From NCBI GenBank assembly GCA_002473165.1, contig DKSD01000068.1, forward strand, positions 1-64,000: a DNA stretch of 64,000 nt, given 5' to 3'. Numbering within the stretch: the stretch's first letter is position 1; the number at the start of each line of letters is the position of its first letter. Under the pieces are notes generated by a model. It was given only the letters and a program-made list of their open reading frames with translations. It ran no database searches and was not told the origin of the DNA. Made by a program: the position numbers and the translations under genes. The DNA comes from Succinatimonas sp. UBA7265. GTDB lineage: Bacteria; Pseudomonadota; Gammaproteobacteria; Enterobacterales; Succinivibrionaceae. Below are positions 49,039 to 59,200 of this stretch, one piece after another.

Positions 49039-49760
49039 GCGAGCTTAAGGCACTGCACCTTAGAAAAACCTATAAGAAACGCACGGTGGTCAAGGACGTG
49101 AGCCTTGAGGTGTCAAGCGGATCCATCGTCGGGCTTTTGGGGCCCAACGGCGCCGGCAAAACCACCTCCTTTTACATGATCGTCGGCATCATCGCCGCCG
49201 AGAAGGGCCAGGTGCTGCTCGACGGCACCGACATCACCGATATGCCCATGCATGAGCGCGCGCGCGTCGGGCTGGGCTATCTGCCGCAGGAGAACTCCAT
49301 CTTCCGCAAGCTTACGGTTTACCAGAACCTGATGGGTGTCGTGGAACTGCAAAAACAGCTTTCAAGGCAGGAGCGCGAGCGCCGGGTAAACGAGCTTTTG
49401 GATGAGTTCAACGTCGGCCAGCTGCGCAACAGCCTGGGCATGTCGCTGTCAGGCGGCGAGCGGCGCCGCGTGGAGATCGCGCGCGCGCTGGCCGCTTCCC
49501 CGAAATTCATCCTGCTCGACGAGCCGTTTGCCGGCGTCGATCCAATCTCGGTTTCGGAGATCAAAAACATCATCACCCATTTAAAAAACCGCGGGATCGG
49601 CATCCTGATCACCGATCACAATGTCCGTGAAACCCTGGGAGTGTGCGAGCGGGCCTACATCGTCAATGACGGAGAACTGATCGCGCAAGGCACCCCTCAG
49701 GAAGTCCAGGAAAACTCCAAGGTCAAGGAAGTCTACCTGGGCAAGGATTTCACCCTCTGA
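49035..49760 (+). CDS. lptB: LPS export ATP-binding protein LptB
   Basis: LptB is the ATPase of the LptB2FG exporter that extracts LPS from the inner membrane. The 241-residue protein has Walker A GPNGAGKTTSF near 36-46, the LptB Q-loop LPQENSIFRKLTVYQN, signature LSGGERRRVEIARALA, Walker B FILLDEPFAGVDP and the switch His in ITDHNVRET. Length equals E. coli LptB. Overlaps lptA by 4 bp. Confidence 0.97.
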   Translation: MSELKALHLRKTYKKRTVVKDVSLEVSSGSIVGLLGPNGAGKTTSFYMIVGIIAAEKGQVLLDGTDITDMPMHERARVGLGYLPQENSIFRKLTVYQNLMGVVELQKQLSRQERERRVNELLDEFNVGQLRNSLGMSLSGGERRRVEIARALAASPKFILLDEPFAGVDPISVSEIKNIITHLKNRGIGILITDHNVRETLGVCERAYIVNDGELIAQGTPQEVQENSKVKEVYLGKDFTL

Positions 49761-49792
49761 CCGCTTAAGACACAGCAAGGAGAGCACGCAAA

Positions 49793-51418
49793 ATGGCAGG
49801 GATAGGCAACACACTGCAGCTGCGCCAGACACAGCGCCAGAGCATGGTCCTGACCCCGCAGATGCAGCAGGCCATCAAACTGCTGCAGCTTTCCACGCTG
49901 GATCTGCGCCAGGAGATCGAACAGGCTGTAGAGCAGAATCCCATGCTCGAGATCGCCGAAGACACCGCCGCTGACAATTTTGAATCCTACGAAAGCCTCT
50001 CCGAGCGCGAGCAGCAGTCCGACAGCCAAGACGACTTCAACCCCTTTGACGACGACGCCTCGGTAAAATCCGCCGACAGCGCCCTGTCAGGCAACGGCAG
50101 CGACGGAGCGCTGTCCTTCGATCAGGACACAAGAGCGCTGTCTCCCGAGGCCCAAAGGGCCGATGAGGAACACGAAATCCGCCAGGAAATCACCGCGGAT
50201 CGCGAAAACGGGGATCAGACAGGAACGTCCGACGACAGCTATTCGGCCTCAGGCAGCGAGCGCAATTCGCTTTCCGTGCGCCGCGGCTCCGTGCTTTCAG
50301 GAGCCGACACCGTCTATGAAGGCGAAACCATAGAGACGCTCCAGGATCATCTGCGCGAGCAGCTGGACTGTTCGCCGTTGCAGGGGGCGGACTACCGCAT
50401 CGCCGAATACATCATCGACGGCATAGACGAATCAGGTTATTTCAGGGAACCTTTAGCTGAGATAGCCGCGCTGGTGGCGCGCGAATACCCGGGCACAGAC
50501 GCTGACGATGTCACGAGCGTGCTCAAGCTGGTGCAGCATTACGATCCGCTGGGCATTGCCTCGCGCGGTCCGCAGGAATACATCCGCATCCAGCTTGGGG
50601 AAAAACCGCAGTCGCCGGCCCGGGATCTGGCTCTTAAAATGACCGGCGATTATTTTGAGCAGCTGCTCAAGCATGACTACCGCACTTTGTGCAGCCGGCT
50701 TGGCGTCAAAGAACCCCAGCTTAAAGCGGCCTACGATCTCATCCAGACCCTTAACCCGCGCCCGGGCACTTTCACCTCCAGGGAAAAAGCGCAGTTCGTC
50801 ATCCCGGATGTGCTCGTCGAGAAAAAGGACGGGCGCTATGTCGCCAGGCTCAACCCTGACTGCCTGCCCAAAGTGCAGTTAAACGAGCAGTACCGCCGCC
50901 TGGCCGCCAGCGCCACCTCAGAACGCGATCGCAAGTTCTTCTCGGCAAGCCTTTCTGATGCCAACAGCTTCTTAAGCAGCATTGAGAAACGCAATGAAAC
51001 GCTGATCAAAGTCGCCAGCTTCATTGTGGAAAGCCAGCAGGACTTTATGGAATACGGCCCGGGCGCGCTGCACCCCATGGTGCTCAACGATGTCGCCGTC
51101 GCCGTGGAGCGCCACGAGTCCACCGTCTCGAGGATCACCACCTCTAAATACATGCACACGCCCCAGGGCACGTTTGAGCTCAAATATTTTTTCTCATCCA
51201 AGGTGAGCACCGATGACGGCGGCAGCGCCTCGGCCACTGCCATCCAGACCCGCATCCGCGAGCTCATTTCCGGGGAAAACCCGCGTAAGCCTTTATCTGA
51301 CAGCAAGATAGCCGATCTGCTTTCAAAGGAGGGCTTTATGGTGGCGCGCCGCACCGTGGCGAAGTACCGCGAGCTGCTGCAAATCCTGCCTTCATCGCAG
51401 CGCAAACGTCTGGTGTGA
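49793..51418 (+). CDS. rpoN: RNA polymerase sigma-54 factor
   Basis: RpoN directs RNA polymerase to -24/-12 promoters and needs an AAA+ activator. The 541-residue protein has the Gln/Leu-rich region I (LQLRQTQRQSMVLTPQMQQAIKLLQLS), a long acidic region II (about 55-170), the core-binding domain, and the C-terminal RpoN box ARRTVAKYRE that reads the -24 element. It is longer than E. coli RpoN (477) because of the region II expansion. No sigma-54 activator is in the window. Confidence 0.96.
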   Translation: MAGIGNTLQLRQTQRQSMVLTPQMQQAIKLLQLSTLDLRQEIEQAVEQNPMLEIAEDTAADNFESYESLSEREQQSDSQDDFNPFDDDASVKSADSALSGNGSDGALSFDQDTRALSPEAQRADEEHEIRQEITADRENGDQTGTSDDSYSASGSERNSLSVRRGSVLSGADTVYEGETIETLQDHLREQLDCSPLQGADYRIAEYIIDGIDESGYFREPLAEIAALVAREYPGTDADDVTSVLKLVQHYDPLGIASRGPQEYIRIQLGEKPQSPARDLALKMTGDYFEQLLKHDYRTLCSRLGVKEPQLKAAYDLIQTLNPRPGTFTSREKAQFVIPDVLVEKKDGRYVARLNPDCLPKVQLNEQYRRLAASATSERDRKFFSASLSDANSFLSSIEKRNETLIKVASFIVESQQDFMEYGPGALHPMVLNDVAVAVERHESTVSRITTSKYMHTPQGTFELKYFFSSKVSTDDGGSASATAIQTRIRELISGENPRKPLSDSKIADLLSKEGFMVARRTVAKYRELLQILPSSQRKRLV

Positions 51419-51489
51419 TTTCCTGCACATTTTTCAGGCCGTTATGCGATTTTTTTGCAACGGCCGCGCAAAAAACTTTGATCGGAGCG

Positions 51490-51519
51490 TTGTTATTGCC
51501 CTAAAAAACCCTCTATGAT
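51490..51519 (+). promoter_or_regulatory. Promoter of hpf
   Basis: TTGTTA (51490-51495) and TATGAT (51514-51519) are separated by 18 bp, the best sigma-70-type match in the rpoN-hpf spacer. It gives a leader of about 58 bases. Confidence 0.55.
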
Positions 51520-51553
51520 GAAACTGCATACGGAAAAAACCTGTTAACCCGTT

Positions 51554-51569
51554 ATCCGGGACGCCGGAT
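51554..51569 (+). other. Leader hairpin touching the hpf ribosome site
   Basis: ATCCGG-GACG-CCGGAT forms a 6-bp stem one base before the purine-rich AAGGAAGAAG of hpf. No U-tract follows, so it may affect ribosome access rather than termination. Confidence 0.45.
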
Positions 51570-51583
51570 TAAGGAAGAAGAAT

Positions 51584-51871
51584 ATGCAGTTAAAAATCCA
51601 AGGTGTGGGCATAAAGCTTACTGACGCTCTTAAAGACTACGTCACCGACAAGTTCAAAAAGCTCGAGCGCAAAGGAGATATCATCACTTCGATCAGTGTG
51701 ACCTTAACTGTTGACAATCTGACACATATTGCCAAGGCTGATCTCGCGGTCACCGGCAGCAACCTGCACACCGAAGCCGAGGCGGAAAGCATGTATCCGG
51801 CCATTGACGGCCTTATAGACAAGGTGGACCGCCAGCTCGTCAAGTACAAGGAAAAACTCAAGCAGGAATAA
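51584..51871 (+). CDS. hpf: Ribosome hibernation promoting factor, short form
   Basis: HPF binds the 30S decoding region in stationary phase and helps form inactive 100S ribosomes. The 95-residue protein has the S30AE fold (MQLKIQGVGIKLTDALKDYV, ADLAVTGSNLHTEAEAESMYPAIDGLIDKVDRQL). It is the short form without the long C-terminal dimerisation domain. It lies between rpoN and ptsN as in E. coli, with its own likely promoter. Confidence 0.95.
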   Translation: MQLKIQGVGIKLTDALKDYVTDKFKKLERKGDIITSISVTLTVDNLTHIAKADLAVTGSNLHTEAEAESMYPAIDGLIDKVDRQLVKYKEKLKQE

Positions 51872-51899
51872 TTCCGCTCTGAACTGATTTGAGTTCCTG

Positions 51900-51926
51900 A
51901 TGCCCCGATTCCGTACGGGGCATTTG
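51900..51926 (+). terminator. Weak terminator between hpf and ptsN
   Basis: An 8-bp stem ATGCCCCG / CGGGGCAT (8-nt loop) is followed by TTTGCTT. It may allow partial readthrough to ptsN. Confidence 0.6.
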
Positions 51927-52020
51927 CTTGCCCGCTGCTTTAATCCCCGCCTTATAAAATCGGCTATCATCATCTTAAAAGCGGCTTATGCCGCATACGT
52001 ATTAGCCGGGACTGCGCGCC

Positions 52021-52542
52021 TTGAAAACACTGCCTGACACCCTGATCCTCTCGCCCTTGTTCTGCTTCTCCAAAAAAAAGCTGTTTGAGGAGATCGCCGA
52101 GAGCGCCTCAGTGCTGCTTGATGTCAGCTGCGAGAGCCTCATCAACGCGCTCAATGATCGCGAGGCATGCGGCACAACCTATTTTTGCAGCGGCGCCGCC
52201 ATGCCCCATGCGCTGGTGCCCGGAGCGTCGCGGACCCTCGGGGTGCTTGCCATCCTCGATACCCCGGTAGGCTTCAATTCCATAGACGCCGATCCGCAGA
52301 AGATCGATGTCGCCTGCACTTTTTTTATCTCAGATCGCGATGACTGCGAGAAGATCACCAAACTGCTCGAGCAGGTGGCCGCGGCGTTTTCCAACCAGGA
52401 TCTGCTCAATTCGCTGCGCATTGCCCGCAATGAAGAGTGGAAGATCAGAAAAGTGCTGGAACAGGCGGATCTGCTGCTGTCCGGCCAGGATCAGGACACT
52501 GACAGCGCTTCGCATGAAGAGCAAGGTGAGGTGATGCCATGA
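52021..52542 (+). CDS. ptsN: Nitrogen-regulatory PTS enzyme IIA (EIIA-Ntr)
   Basis: PtsN is the terminal phospho-acceptor of the nitrogen PTS and regulates potassium transport and metabolism by protein contacts. The 173-residue protein has the PTS_EIIA type 2 domain with the phosphorylatable His63 in SGAAMPHALVPG and a C-terminal Asp/Glu-rich tail. The start is TTG. Overlaps rapZ by 4 bp (ATGA). The HPr-like gene npr, which follows rapZ in E. coli, is absent here. Confidence 0.88.
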   Translation: MKTLPDTLILSPLFCFSKKKLFEEIAESASVLLDVSCESLINALNDREACGTTYFCSGAAMPHALVPGASRTLGVLAILDTPVGFNSIDADPQKIDVACTFFISDRDDCEKITKLLEQVAAAFSNQDLLNSLRIARNEEWKIRKVLEQADLLLSGQDQDTDSASHEEQGEVMP

Positions 52543-53420
52543 GCAAAGTTCAGCTGTTTGTCATTTCAGGCCGCTCGGGCTCGGGGAAAACCGTGGCTTT
52601 GCGGGTGCTGGAGGATTTGGGTTTTTACTGCATAGACAACCTGCCGGCTATGTTCCTGGGCAAGCTGATCCCGCTTGCCAAAGAGCATTACCCCAGGCTT
52701 GCGGTATCCATAGACATCCGCACCATTCTCTACAGCACGGAACGCGATCACGCCCAGATCAGCGAGCTCTACCGCCAAGCCCGCCACGATCCCGACATCC
52801 GCAGCACGATCATCTACCTCGACGCCGATGATCAGGTGCTGGTAAAGCGTTATTCGGAAACCCGCAGGCTGCACCCGCTCTCGCAGAAATCCATGTCGCT
52901 TGACGAGGCTATCCGCGCTGAAAGCGAAATGCTCATGCGCATCTCCTCAGTGGCCGATCTGCGCCTGGACACCACGTCCATGTCCGTGCACGCGCTGGCA
53001 AACCAGATAACCACCCTGGTGCAGGGAGTACCGGAGAAGAAACTCATCATCATCTTTGAATCATTTGGCTTCAAGGACGGCATTGCCCGCGACGCTGACT
53101 TCGTGTTCGATTCCCGCTTCCTGCCCAACCCTTTTTGGGATCGCAGCCTGCGCAATTACACCGGGCTGGATCAGCCGGTGATCGACTTCTTTAAACAGCA
53201 CCCTGAAACCGATCGCTTCATCGATCAGATAGACAGTTTCCTCTCCTGCTGGCTCGACAGCATCGAAAAGAGCAACCGCTCGTATCTGACCGTCGCCGTC
53301 GGCTGCACCGGAGGGCGCCACCGCAGCGTCTATATCGCGCAGTCGCTGCACGATCGCTTTATTAAGCGCGGCATCGCCGCGCAGGTGCGCCACCGCTCGC
53401 TGATGAAAGAGCAGCCTTAG
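52539..53420 (+). CDS. rapZ: RNase adapter protein RapZ
   Basis: RapZ senses glucosamine 6-phosphate and guides RNase E to the small RNA GlmZ, controlling glmS. The 293-residue protein has the P-loop GRSGSGKT at 11-18, FYCIDNLPA, a Walker B-like region, and the C-terminal RNA- and sugar-binding domain with GCTGGRHRSVYIAQSL. Length matches E. coli RapZ (284). It ends the rpoN-hpf-ptsN-rapZ group; its 3' end is 14 bp from convergent rsmD. Confidence 0.95.
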   Translation: MSKVQLFVISGRSGSGKTVALRVLEDLGFYCIDNLPAMFLGKLIPLAKEHYPRLAVSIDIRTILYSTERDHAQISELYRQARHDPDIRSTIIYLDADDQVLVKRYSETRRLHPLSQKSMSLDEAIRAESEMLMRISSVADLRLDTTSMSVHALANQITTLVQGVPEKKLIIIFESFGFKDGIARDADFVFDSRFLPNPFWDRSLRNYTGLDQPVIDFFKQHPETDRFIDQIDSFLSCWLDSIEKSNRSYLTVAVGCTGGRHRSVYIAQSLHDRFIKRGIAAQVRHRSLMKEQP

Positions 53421-53434
53421 GCAAGGCCCCTGCG

Positions 53435-54007
53435 TTAAAACAGCAGCGAGCTCCTGGTCCACAGCGCGAACCTGACCTGACCTGCTGTATCCTCACGCAG
53501 CACTTCATACCCGGGCACGCTCAGGGCGGAACCTGAGCTGATTTCCACATAGAGCTGCGACAGGTTAGTGACAAGGTTGCGTTTAAGCAGCAGCTTCAGG
53601 CAGTCGCTTAACAGAGTCCCGCTTTGATAGGGTGGATCTGCAAAGACGATGTCAAAAGAGCCTGAAACCTCTTTGAGGAAGCTTAAAGCGTCCTGGTTTA
53701 CCGCCATAATGCGGCTTAGTTTCATGGACTGGATGACGCTCTCAAGGTTTTGCGCGTTCTTAGGATCTTTTTCGACGAGCACCACATCCGCGGCGCCGCG
53801 GGAAAGCGCTTCTATGCCTAAAGCTCCGCTGCCTGCGAAGAGATCTAGCACCCGGGCTCCGGCAAAGCTGCCGTCAAGCCAGCTGAAAACCGTCTCGCGC
53901 ACGCGATCCGGCGTCGGGCGCAGCCCCGGAAGATCGAGCACCGGCAAAGTCCTGCCCCGAAGCGAGCCGCCGATGATCCTGACGTGATTTTCAGCCCCTG
54001 TCTGCAT
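53435..54007 (-). CDS. rsmD: 16S rRNA (guanine966-N2)-methyltransferase
   Basis: RsmD methylates G966 of 16S rRNA. The 190-residue Rossmann methyltransferase shows VRIIGGSLRGRTLPV, ARVLDLFAGSGALGIEALSRGA (SAM binding) and the catalytic DPPY in FADPPYQSG. It is divergent from ftsY, the same neighbourhood as in E. coli (rsmD-ftsY). Confidence 0.95.
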   Translation of the reverse strand: MQTGAENHVRIIGGSLRGRTLPVLDLPGLRPTPDRVRETVFSWLDGSFAGARVLDLFAGSGALGIEALSRGAADVVLVEKDPKNAQNLESVIQSMKLSRIMAVNQDALSFLKEVSGSFDIVFADPPYQSGTLLSDCLKLLLKRNLVTNLSQLYVEISSGSALSVPGYEVLREDTAGQVRFALWTRSSLLF

Positions 54008-54199
54008 TTTTTGTCCCGTAATGTTGAACGTACTGAGTTAATTCTTGCATATTCGGGCACTTGCATAAAGTTTTATATATCACACCTCAAGCTGCCTGCC
54101 CGCTATTAAGCCCTTTGCCCGCCCTTAAAGTAAAATATCAAAGTTGCCCCGGTGCGGGCCTGCGGCATGGAGCTGCAGGGATGATCTTGCGGAGAGCGT

Positions 54200-55333
54200 A
54201 TGTCAGCTTCCTTTTTCGGCCTGTTCAAAAAGAAGAAACCCCAGGACAGCCAAACGCCTGAAAGCGGATCTGAAACACAGGCACAGCCAGCTAAAAGCCA
54301 GGCGGCTGCGGTTAATCCGGAGATAAAGCCCGCCGCCTCTGATGCGGCGGCAGCCAAGCCTCAGGAACAGACTGCGGCTAAAAACGGCGCTCAAAGCGCC
54401 ACTCAGCCTGAAAACGGCAAAAGTTCGTTTTTCTCCAGGCTGCGCCGCACCCGCGAAAACCTTTCCTACGGCCTGGAGGCGCTGGTCAAAGGCCGCAAGA
54501 TCGACGACGATCTCTTTGAGGATCTCGAAACCTCGCTGTTAACTGCCGATCTGGGCGTGGAGACGACCGAACGCATCATCGAGAAGCTGCGCTCTGAATG
54601 CAAGCTGCGCGCGCTTCACGACGCCGCGGCGCTTAAGGAAAGCCTCAACAGCCTGCTGTGCTCGATCCTTGAACCCTGCTCCTCGCCGCTGACACCCGAA
54701 CGCAGTGACGGCAAACCTTTTGTCATCCTCATGATCGGCGTCAACGGCGCCGGCAAGACCACCACCATCGGAAAACTGGCCTTAAAATTTAAAGCCCAGG
54801 GCAAAAAAGTCATGCTGGCCGCAGGCGACACGTTCCGCGCCGCGGCGGTCGAACAGCTGCTGCAATGGGGCGAGCACACCGGTGTGCCGGTTATCCATCA
54901 GGAAACCGGATCTGACAGCGCCTCGGTCATTTACGACGCCTTAAGCGCCGCCACCGCCCGCCATGCCGACATCCTTATCTGCGACACCGCAGGCAGGCTG
55001 CAAAACAAAGAAAACCTCATGGACGAGCTGCGCAAAATCGTCCGCGTCATGAAAAAACTCGACAGTAAAGCGCCCAACGAAGTCCTGATGGTGCTGGACT
55101 CCACCACCGGCCAGAACGCCGTCTCCCAGGTGCGCCTGTTCAACAAGGCCGTGCCGATCACCGGGCTGGCGCTGACGAAGCTTGACGGCACTGCCAAAGG
55201 CGGCGTGGTCTTTGCGCTCTGCGATGAATTCCGCATCCCGGTGCGTTTTGTCGGCATTGGCGAGAAAACCGAGGATCTGCGCGAATTCGACGCCGCCGCT
55301 TTTACGAAAGCGCTGACAGCTGACGCTGAATGA
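54200..55333 (+). CDS. ftsY: Signal recognition particle receptor FtsY
   Basis: FtsY docks SRP-ribosome complexes at the membrane. The 377-residue protein has a short N-terminal membrane-targeting A domain (lipid-binding SFFGLFKKKKPQDS then an Ala/Gln-rich linker, about 75 residues) and the NG GTPase domain with GVNGAGKTTTIGKL, DTAGRLQNKENLM and TKLDGTAKGG. The A domain is much shorter and less acidic than in E. coli (497 aa in total). rpoH follows directly; ftsE and ftsX, normally between, are missing. Confidence 0.96.
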   Translation: MSASFFGLFKKKKPQDSQTPESGSETQAQPAKSQAAAVNPEIKPAASDAAAAKPQEQTAAKNGAQSATQPENGKSSFFSRLRRTRENLSYGLEALVKGRKIDDDLFEDLETSLLTADLGVETTERIIEKLRSECKLRALHDAAALKESLNSLLCSILEPCSSPLTPERSDGKPFVILMIGVNGAGKTTTIGKLALKFKAQGKKVMLAAGDTFRAAAVEQLLQWGEHTGVPVIHQETGSDSASVIYDALSAATARHADILICDTAGRLQNKENLMDELRKIVRVMKKLDSKAPNEVLMVLDSTTGQNAVSQVRLFNKAVPITGLALTKLDGTAKGGVVFALCDEFRIPVRFVGIGEKTEDLREFDAAAFTKALTADAE

Positions 55334-55354
55334 TCATGGAATTTGGCACTGACG

Positions 55355-56347
55355 ATGAGTGAGGCAGATCTTAAAAGCCAGGACGGACCGTCTTCTCCAG
55401 AGCAGCATATGATGCTTGCGCCTGTAGGTAACCTTGAAAGCTACGTTCGGGTTATCAATCAGGTGCCGATGCTCGAGGAGGAGGATGAGCGCAACCTCGC
55501 GCGCCGCCTGCGCGATTACGGCGACATTGAAGCCGCCCGCAAGCTCGTGCTCTCCCATCTGCGCCTCGTGGTGAGCGTGGCCCGCGGCTACGCCGGCTAC
55601 GGTCTGCCGATCGCCGATCTCATCCAGGAAGGCAACATCGGGCTGATGAAAGCCGTCAAACACTTCGATCCGGAAGTCGGCGGGCGCCTGGCGGCTTTCG
55701 CCGTCCACTGGATCAAGGCCGAGATCCACGATTACGTCATCAAAAACTGGCGCATGGTCAAAGTCGCCACCACGAAAGCCCAGCGCAAACTCTTCTTCAA
55801 GCTCAGGCAGAACAAGAAACACCTGGGCTGGTTTACTCAGGGCGAACGCGAAAAGGTAGCCAATGATTTGGATGTCTCAGCCAAGGATGTGGCTGAGATG
55901 GAAACCCGCCTTGCCGGGCAGGATATCGGCTTTGAAGGCTCTGATGATGACGATTCAGATTCTAGAAGCTTTGCTCCGGCGGCCTACCTTGAGGACGAAA
56001 ATTCCAACTTTGCCAGCAGCTTTGAAAACAAAGACTACCAGAGCTTTGAGCTGGAAAAATTAGGCACCGCGCTCTCAGAGCTTGATGAGCGCACCCGCAC
56101 CGTCATCCAAAAGCGCTGGCTCGATGAGAAAAAGGCCACGCTGCAGGAGCTCTCAGACGAACTGCACGTCTCCATTGAAAGGGTAAGGCAGATAGAAGCG
56201 GCCGGGCTTAAGAAGATGAAAGCCATGCTCGTAAGCAATGGGGTTACCGATCCCGAGCCTCAGGAAAAAGCGCTGCCGGCAGCCGTCTCCAAAAAAACGG
56301 CCAAACCTGCCAAACGCAAAAACAAAAGCGCCATGGACAAGGCTTAA
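55355..56347 (+). CDS. rpoH: RNA polymerase heat-shock sigma factor sigma-32
   Basis: RpoH directs transcription of heat-shock genes. The 330-residue protein has region 2 (LVLSHLRLVVSVARGYAGYGLPIADLIQEGNIGLMKAV), the diagnostic RpoH box QRKLFFKLRQNK, and region 4 (LQELSDELHVSIERVRQIEAAGLKKMK). It is longer than E. coli RpoH (284), with an Asp-rich insert (GSDDDDSDS) after region 3 and a 40-residue Lys/Ala-rich C-terminal tail. The start at 55355 is favoured by the family N-terminus. hslR and hslO, at 12 kb, are typical RpoH targets elsewhere. Confidence 0.94.
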   Translation: MSEADLKSQDGPSSPEQHMMLAPVGNLESYVRVINQVPMLEEEDERNLARRLRDYGDIEAARKLVLSHLRLVVSVARGYAGYGLPIADLIQEGNIGLMKAVKHFDPEVGGRLAAFAVHWIKAEIHDYVIKNWRMVKVATTKAQRKLFFKLRQNKKHLGWFTQGEREKVANDLDVSAKDVAEMETRLAGQDIGFEGSDDDDSDSRSFAPAAYLEDENSNFASSFENKDYQSFELEKLGTALSELDERTRTVIQKRWLDEKKATLQELSDELHVSIERVRQIEAAGLKKMKAMLVSNGVTDPEPQEKALPAAVSKKTAKPAKRKNKSAMDKA

Positions 56348-56352
56348 GGCGT

Positions 56353-56386
56353 AAAAAAAGGACTTCAAAATGAAGTCCTTTTCTTA
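56353..56386. terminator. Bidirectional terminator between rpoH and atpC
   Basis: A 12-bp stem AAAAGGACTTCA / TGAAGTCCTTTT (loop AAA) has A7 on the left and TTTTCTT on the right, ending both rpoH and the ATP synthase operon. Confidence 0.92.
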
Positions 56387-56449
56387 TAATCAAACAGCCT
56401 TTTAGCAGCTTTTAGACAACCAAAAGGTAACCATTTGGCAGCCTTTTGC

Positions 56450-56878
56450 TTACTTTCTTCTGTTCCTGGCGATATTCGCCACCTTGAGCTGTGCCATAGC
56501 GTCTGCAAGCCTTGCCAAAGCAGCGTTGTAATCGACGTCGCCGGTGCTGTGCTTGTTGATCGCCTCTTTGGCGGCAAGCATAGCCTCTTTGGCCTTGGCC
56601 TCATCGATGTCATCAGCCCTCAGGGCAGTGTCTGCCAGGATGGTGGTGGTCTCAGGCTGAACCTCAAGCACACCGCCTGCCAGGTAGATCTGATCTTCCT
56701 TGTCATTGACATCCACCAGCAACACCATGCCGGTCTTGATGGTGGTCAGGAGCGGGGCGTGTCCGTACCTGATACCGAGCTCGCCTTCGCTGCCGGTGAC
56801 TCTCACGGACTTGACCTTGCCTGAGTAGAGAGAGCCGGTGGCGCTCACTACCTCAAGCTGAAATGCGAATGTGTCCAT
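56450..56878 (-). CDS. atpC: ATP synthase epsilon subunit
   Basis: Epsilon is part of the central stalk and inhibits ATP hydrolysis when extended. The 142-residue protein has the N-terminal beta sandwich (FQLEVVSATGSLYSGKVKSVRVTGSEGELGIRYGHAPLLT) and a C-terminal helical hairpin. Last gene of the operon, 17 bp after atpD, followed by a bidirectional terminator. Confidence 0.95.
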   Translation of the reverse strand: MDTFAFQLEVVSATGSLYSGKVKSVRVTGSEGELGIRYGHAPLLTTIKTGMVLLVDVNDKEDQIYLAGGVLEVQPETTTILADTALRADDIDEAKAKEAMLAAKEAINKHSTGDVDYNAALARLADAMAQLKVANIARNRRK

Positions 56879-56895
56879 CTCGCCTCTCCTTTGGA

Positions 56896-58308
<1,413 letters not shown>

Positions 58309-58328
58309 TTCTATTTCCTCTTAAATCC

Positions 58329-59192
58329 TTAAACAGCAGCGGCGCCGGAAACAATGTCATTGAGTTCCATTGTGATGCTCGACTGACGTGCCTTGTTGTA
58401 CTCAAGCTGCAGATCGTCTACCAAAGACTCTGCGTTATCCGTAGCCGCCTTCATGGCAACCATGCGTGCTGACTGTTCTGATGCCAGATTCTCAAGAACC
58501 GCCTGGTAGATCATCTGCTGGATGTATCTGTCCAAAACCACATCGAGGATGGATTCAGGACCCGGTTCATACAGGTAGTCCCAGTAGCGCTGGGCCACCT
58601 TTTCATCACCGGTTTTCTCCAGAGGCAGCACTTGCTTTACCGTCGGGAGCTGCACCATGGTGTTCTTGAACAGGTTGAACGCCACATAAACCGCATCAAC
58701 TTCGCCCTTCATATAAGCGTCGGTTACGACCTTGACGGCGCCTACCAGCTTTTCAGGAGCCGGATTGTCGCCAAAGCCGCTGTGCTGGGCGATTACATCC
58801 AGCCCGCCGCGGGAAAAGAAGCCTGAGGCCTTGGACCCTAAAAGGGCGATCTTGACGCCAACCCCCTTCTTCTTCTGTTCTTCAATGTCATGAAAAACTT
58901 TCCTGAAGAGGTTGATGTTAAGCCCGCCGCAAAGTCCGCGGTCAGTTGAAACGATCACGTAAGCCACATTCTTTACCGGCCTTGCGACCATGTAAGGATG
59001 GTGGAACTCACTGTGGCTGGCCGCGATGTGTCCGATGATGCGCATAAGCCCCATCGAATAGGGACGGCTGCCGGACATCTTGTCCTGCGCTTTGCGCATT
59101 TTCGATGCGGCAACCATCTGCATGGCACTGGTGATCTTCTGAGTGTTTTTTACGCTCGAGATCTTAGTGCGTATTTCCTTTCCGCCGGCCAT
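58329..59192 (-). CDS. atpG: ATP synthase gamma subunit
   Basis: Gamma is the rotating shaft of F1. The 287-residue protein starts AGGKEIRTKISSVKNTQKITSAMQMVAASKMRKAQ and ends with the coiled-coil helix ARMVAMKAATDNAESLVDDLQLEYNKARQSSITMELNDIVSGAAA, both conserved. Length equals E. coli gamma (287). Confidence 0.96.
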   Translation of the reverse strand: MAGGKEIRTKISSVKNTQKITSAMQMVAASKMRKAQDKMSGSRPYSMGLMRIIGHIAASHSEFHHPYMVARPVKNVAYVIVSTDRGLCGGLNINLFRKVFHDIEEQKKKGVGVKIALLGSKASGFFSRGGLDVIAQHSGFGDNPAPEKLVGAVKVVTDAYMKGEVDAVYVAFNLFKNTMVQLPTVKQVLPLEKTGDEKVAQRYWDYLYEPGPESILDVVLDRYIQQMIYQAVLENLASEQSARMVAMKAATDNAESLVDDLQLEYNKARQSSITMELNDIVSGAAAV

Positions 59193-59200
59193 ATCCGCTC

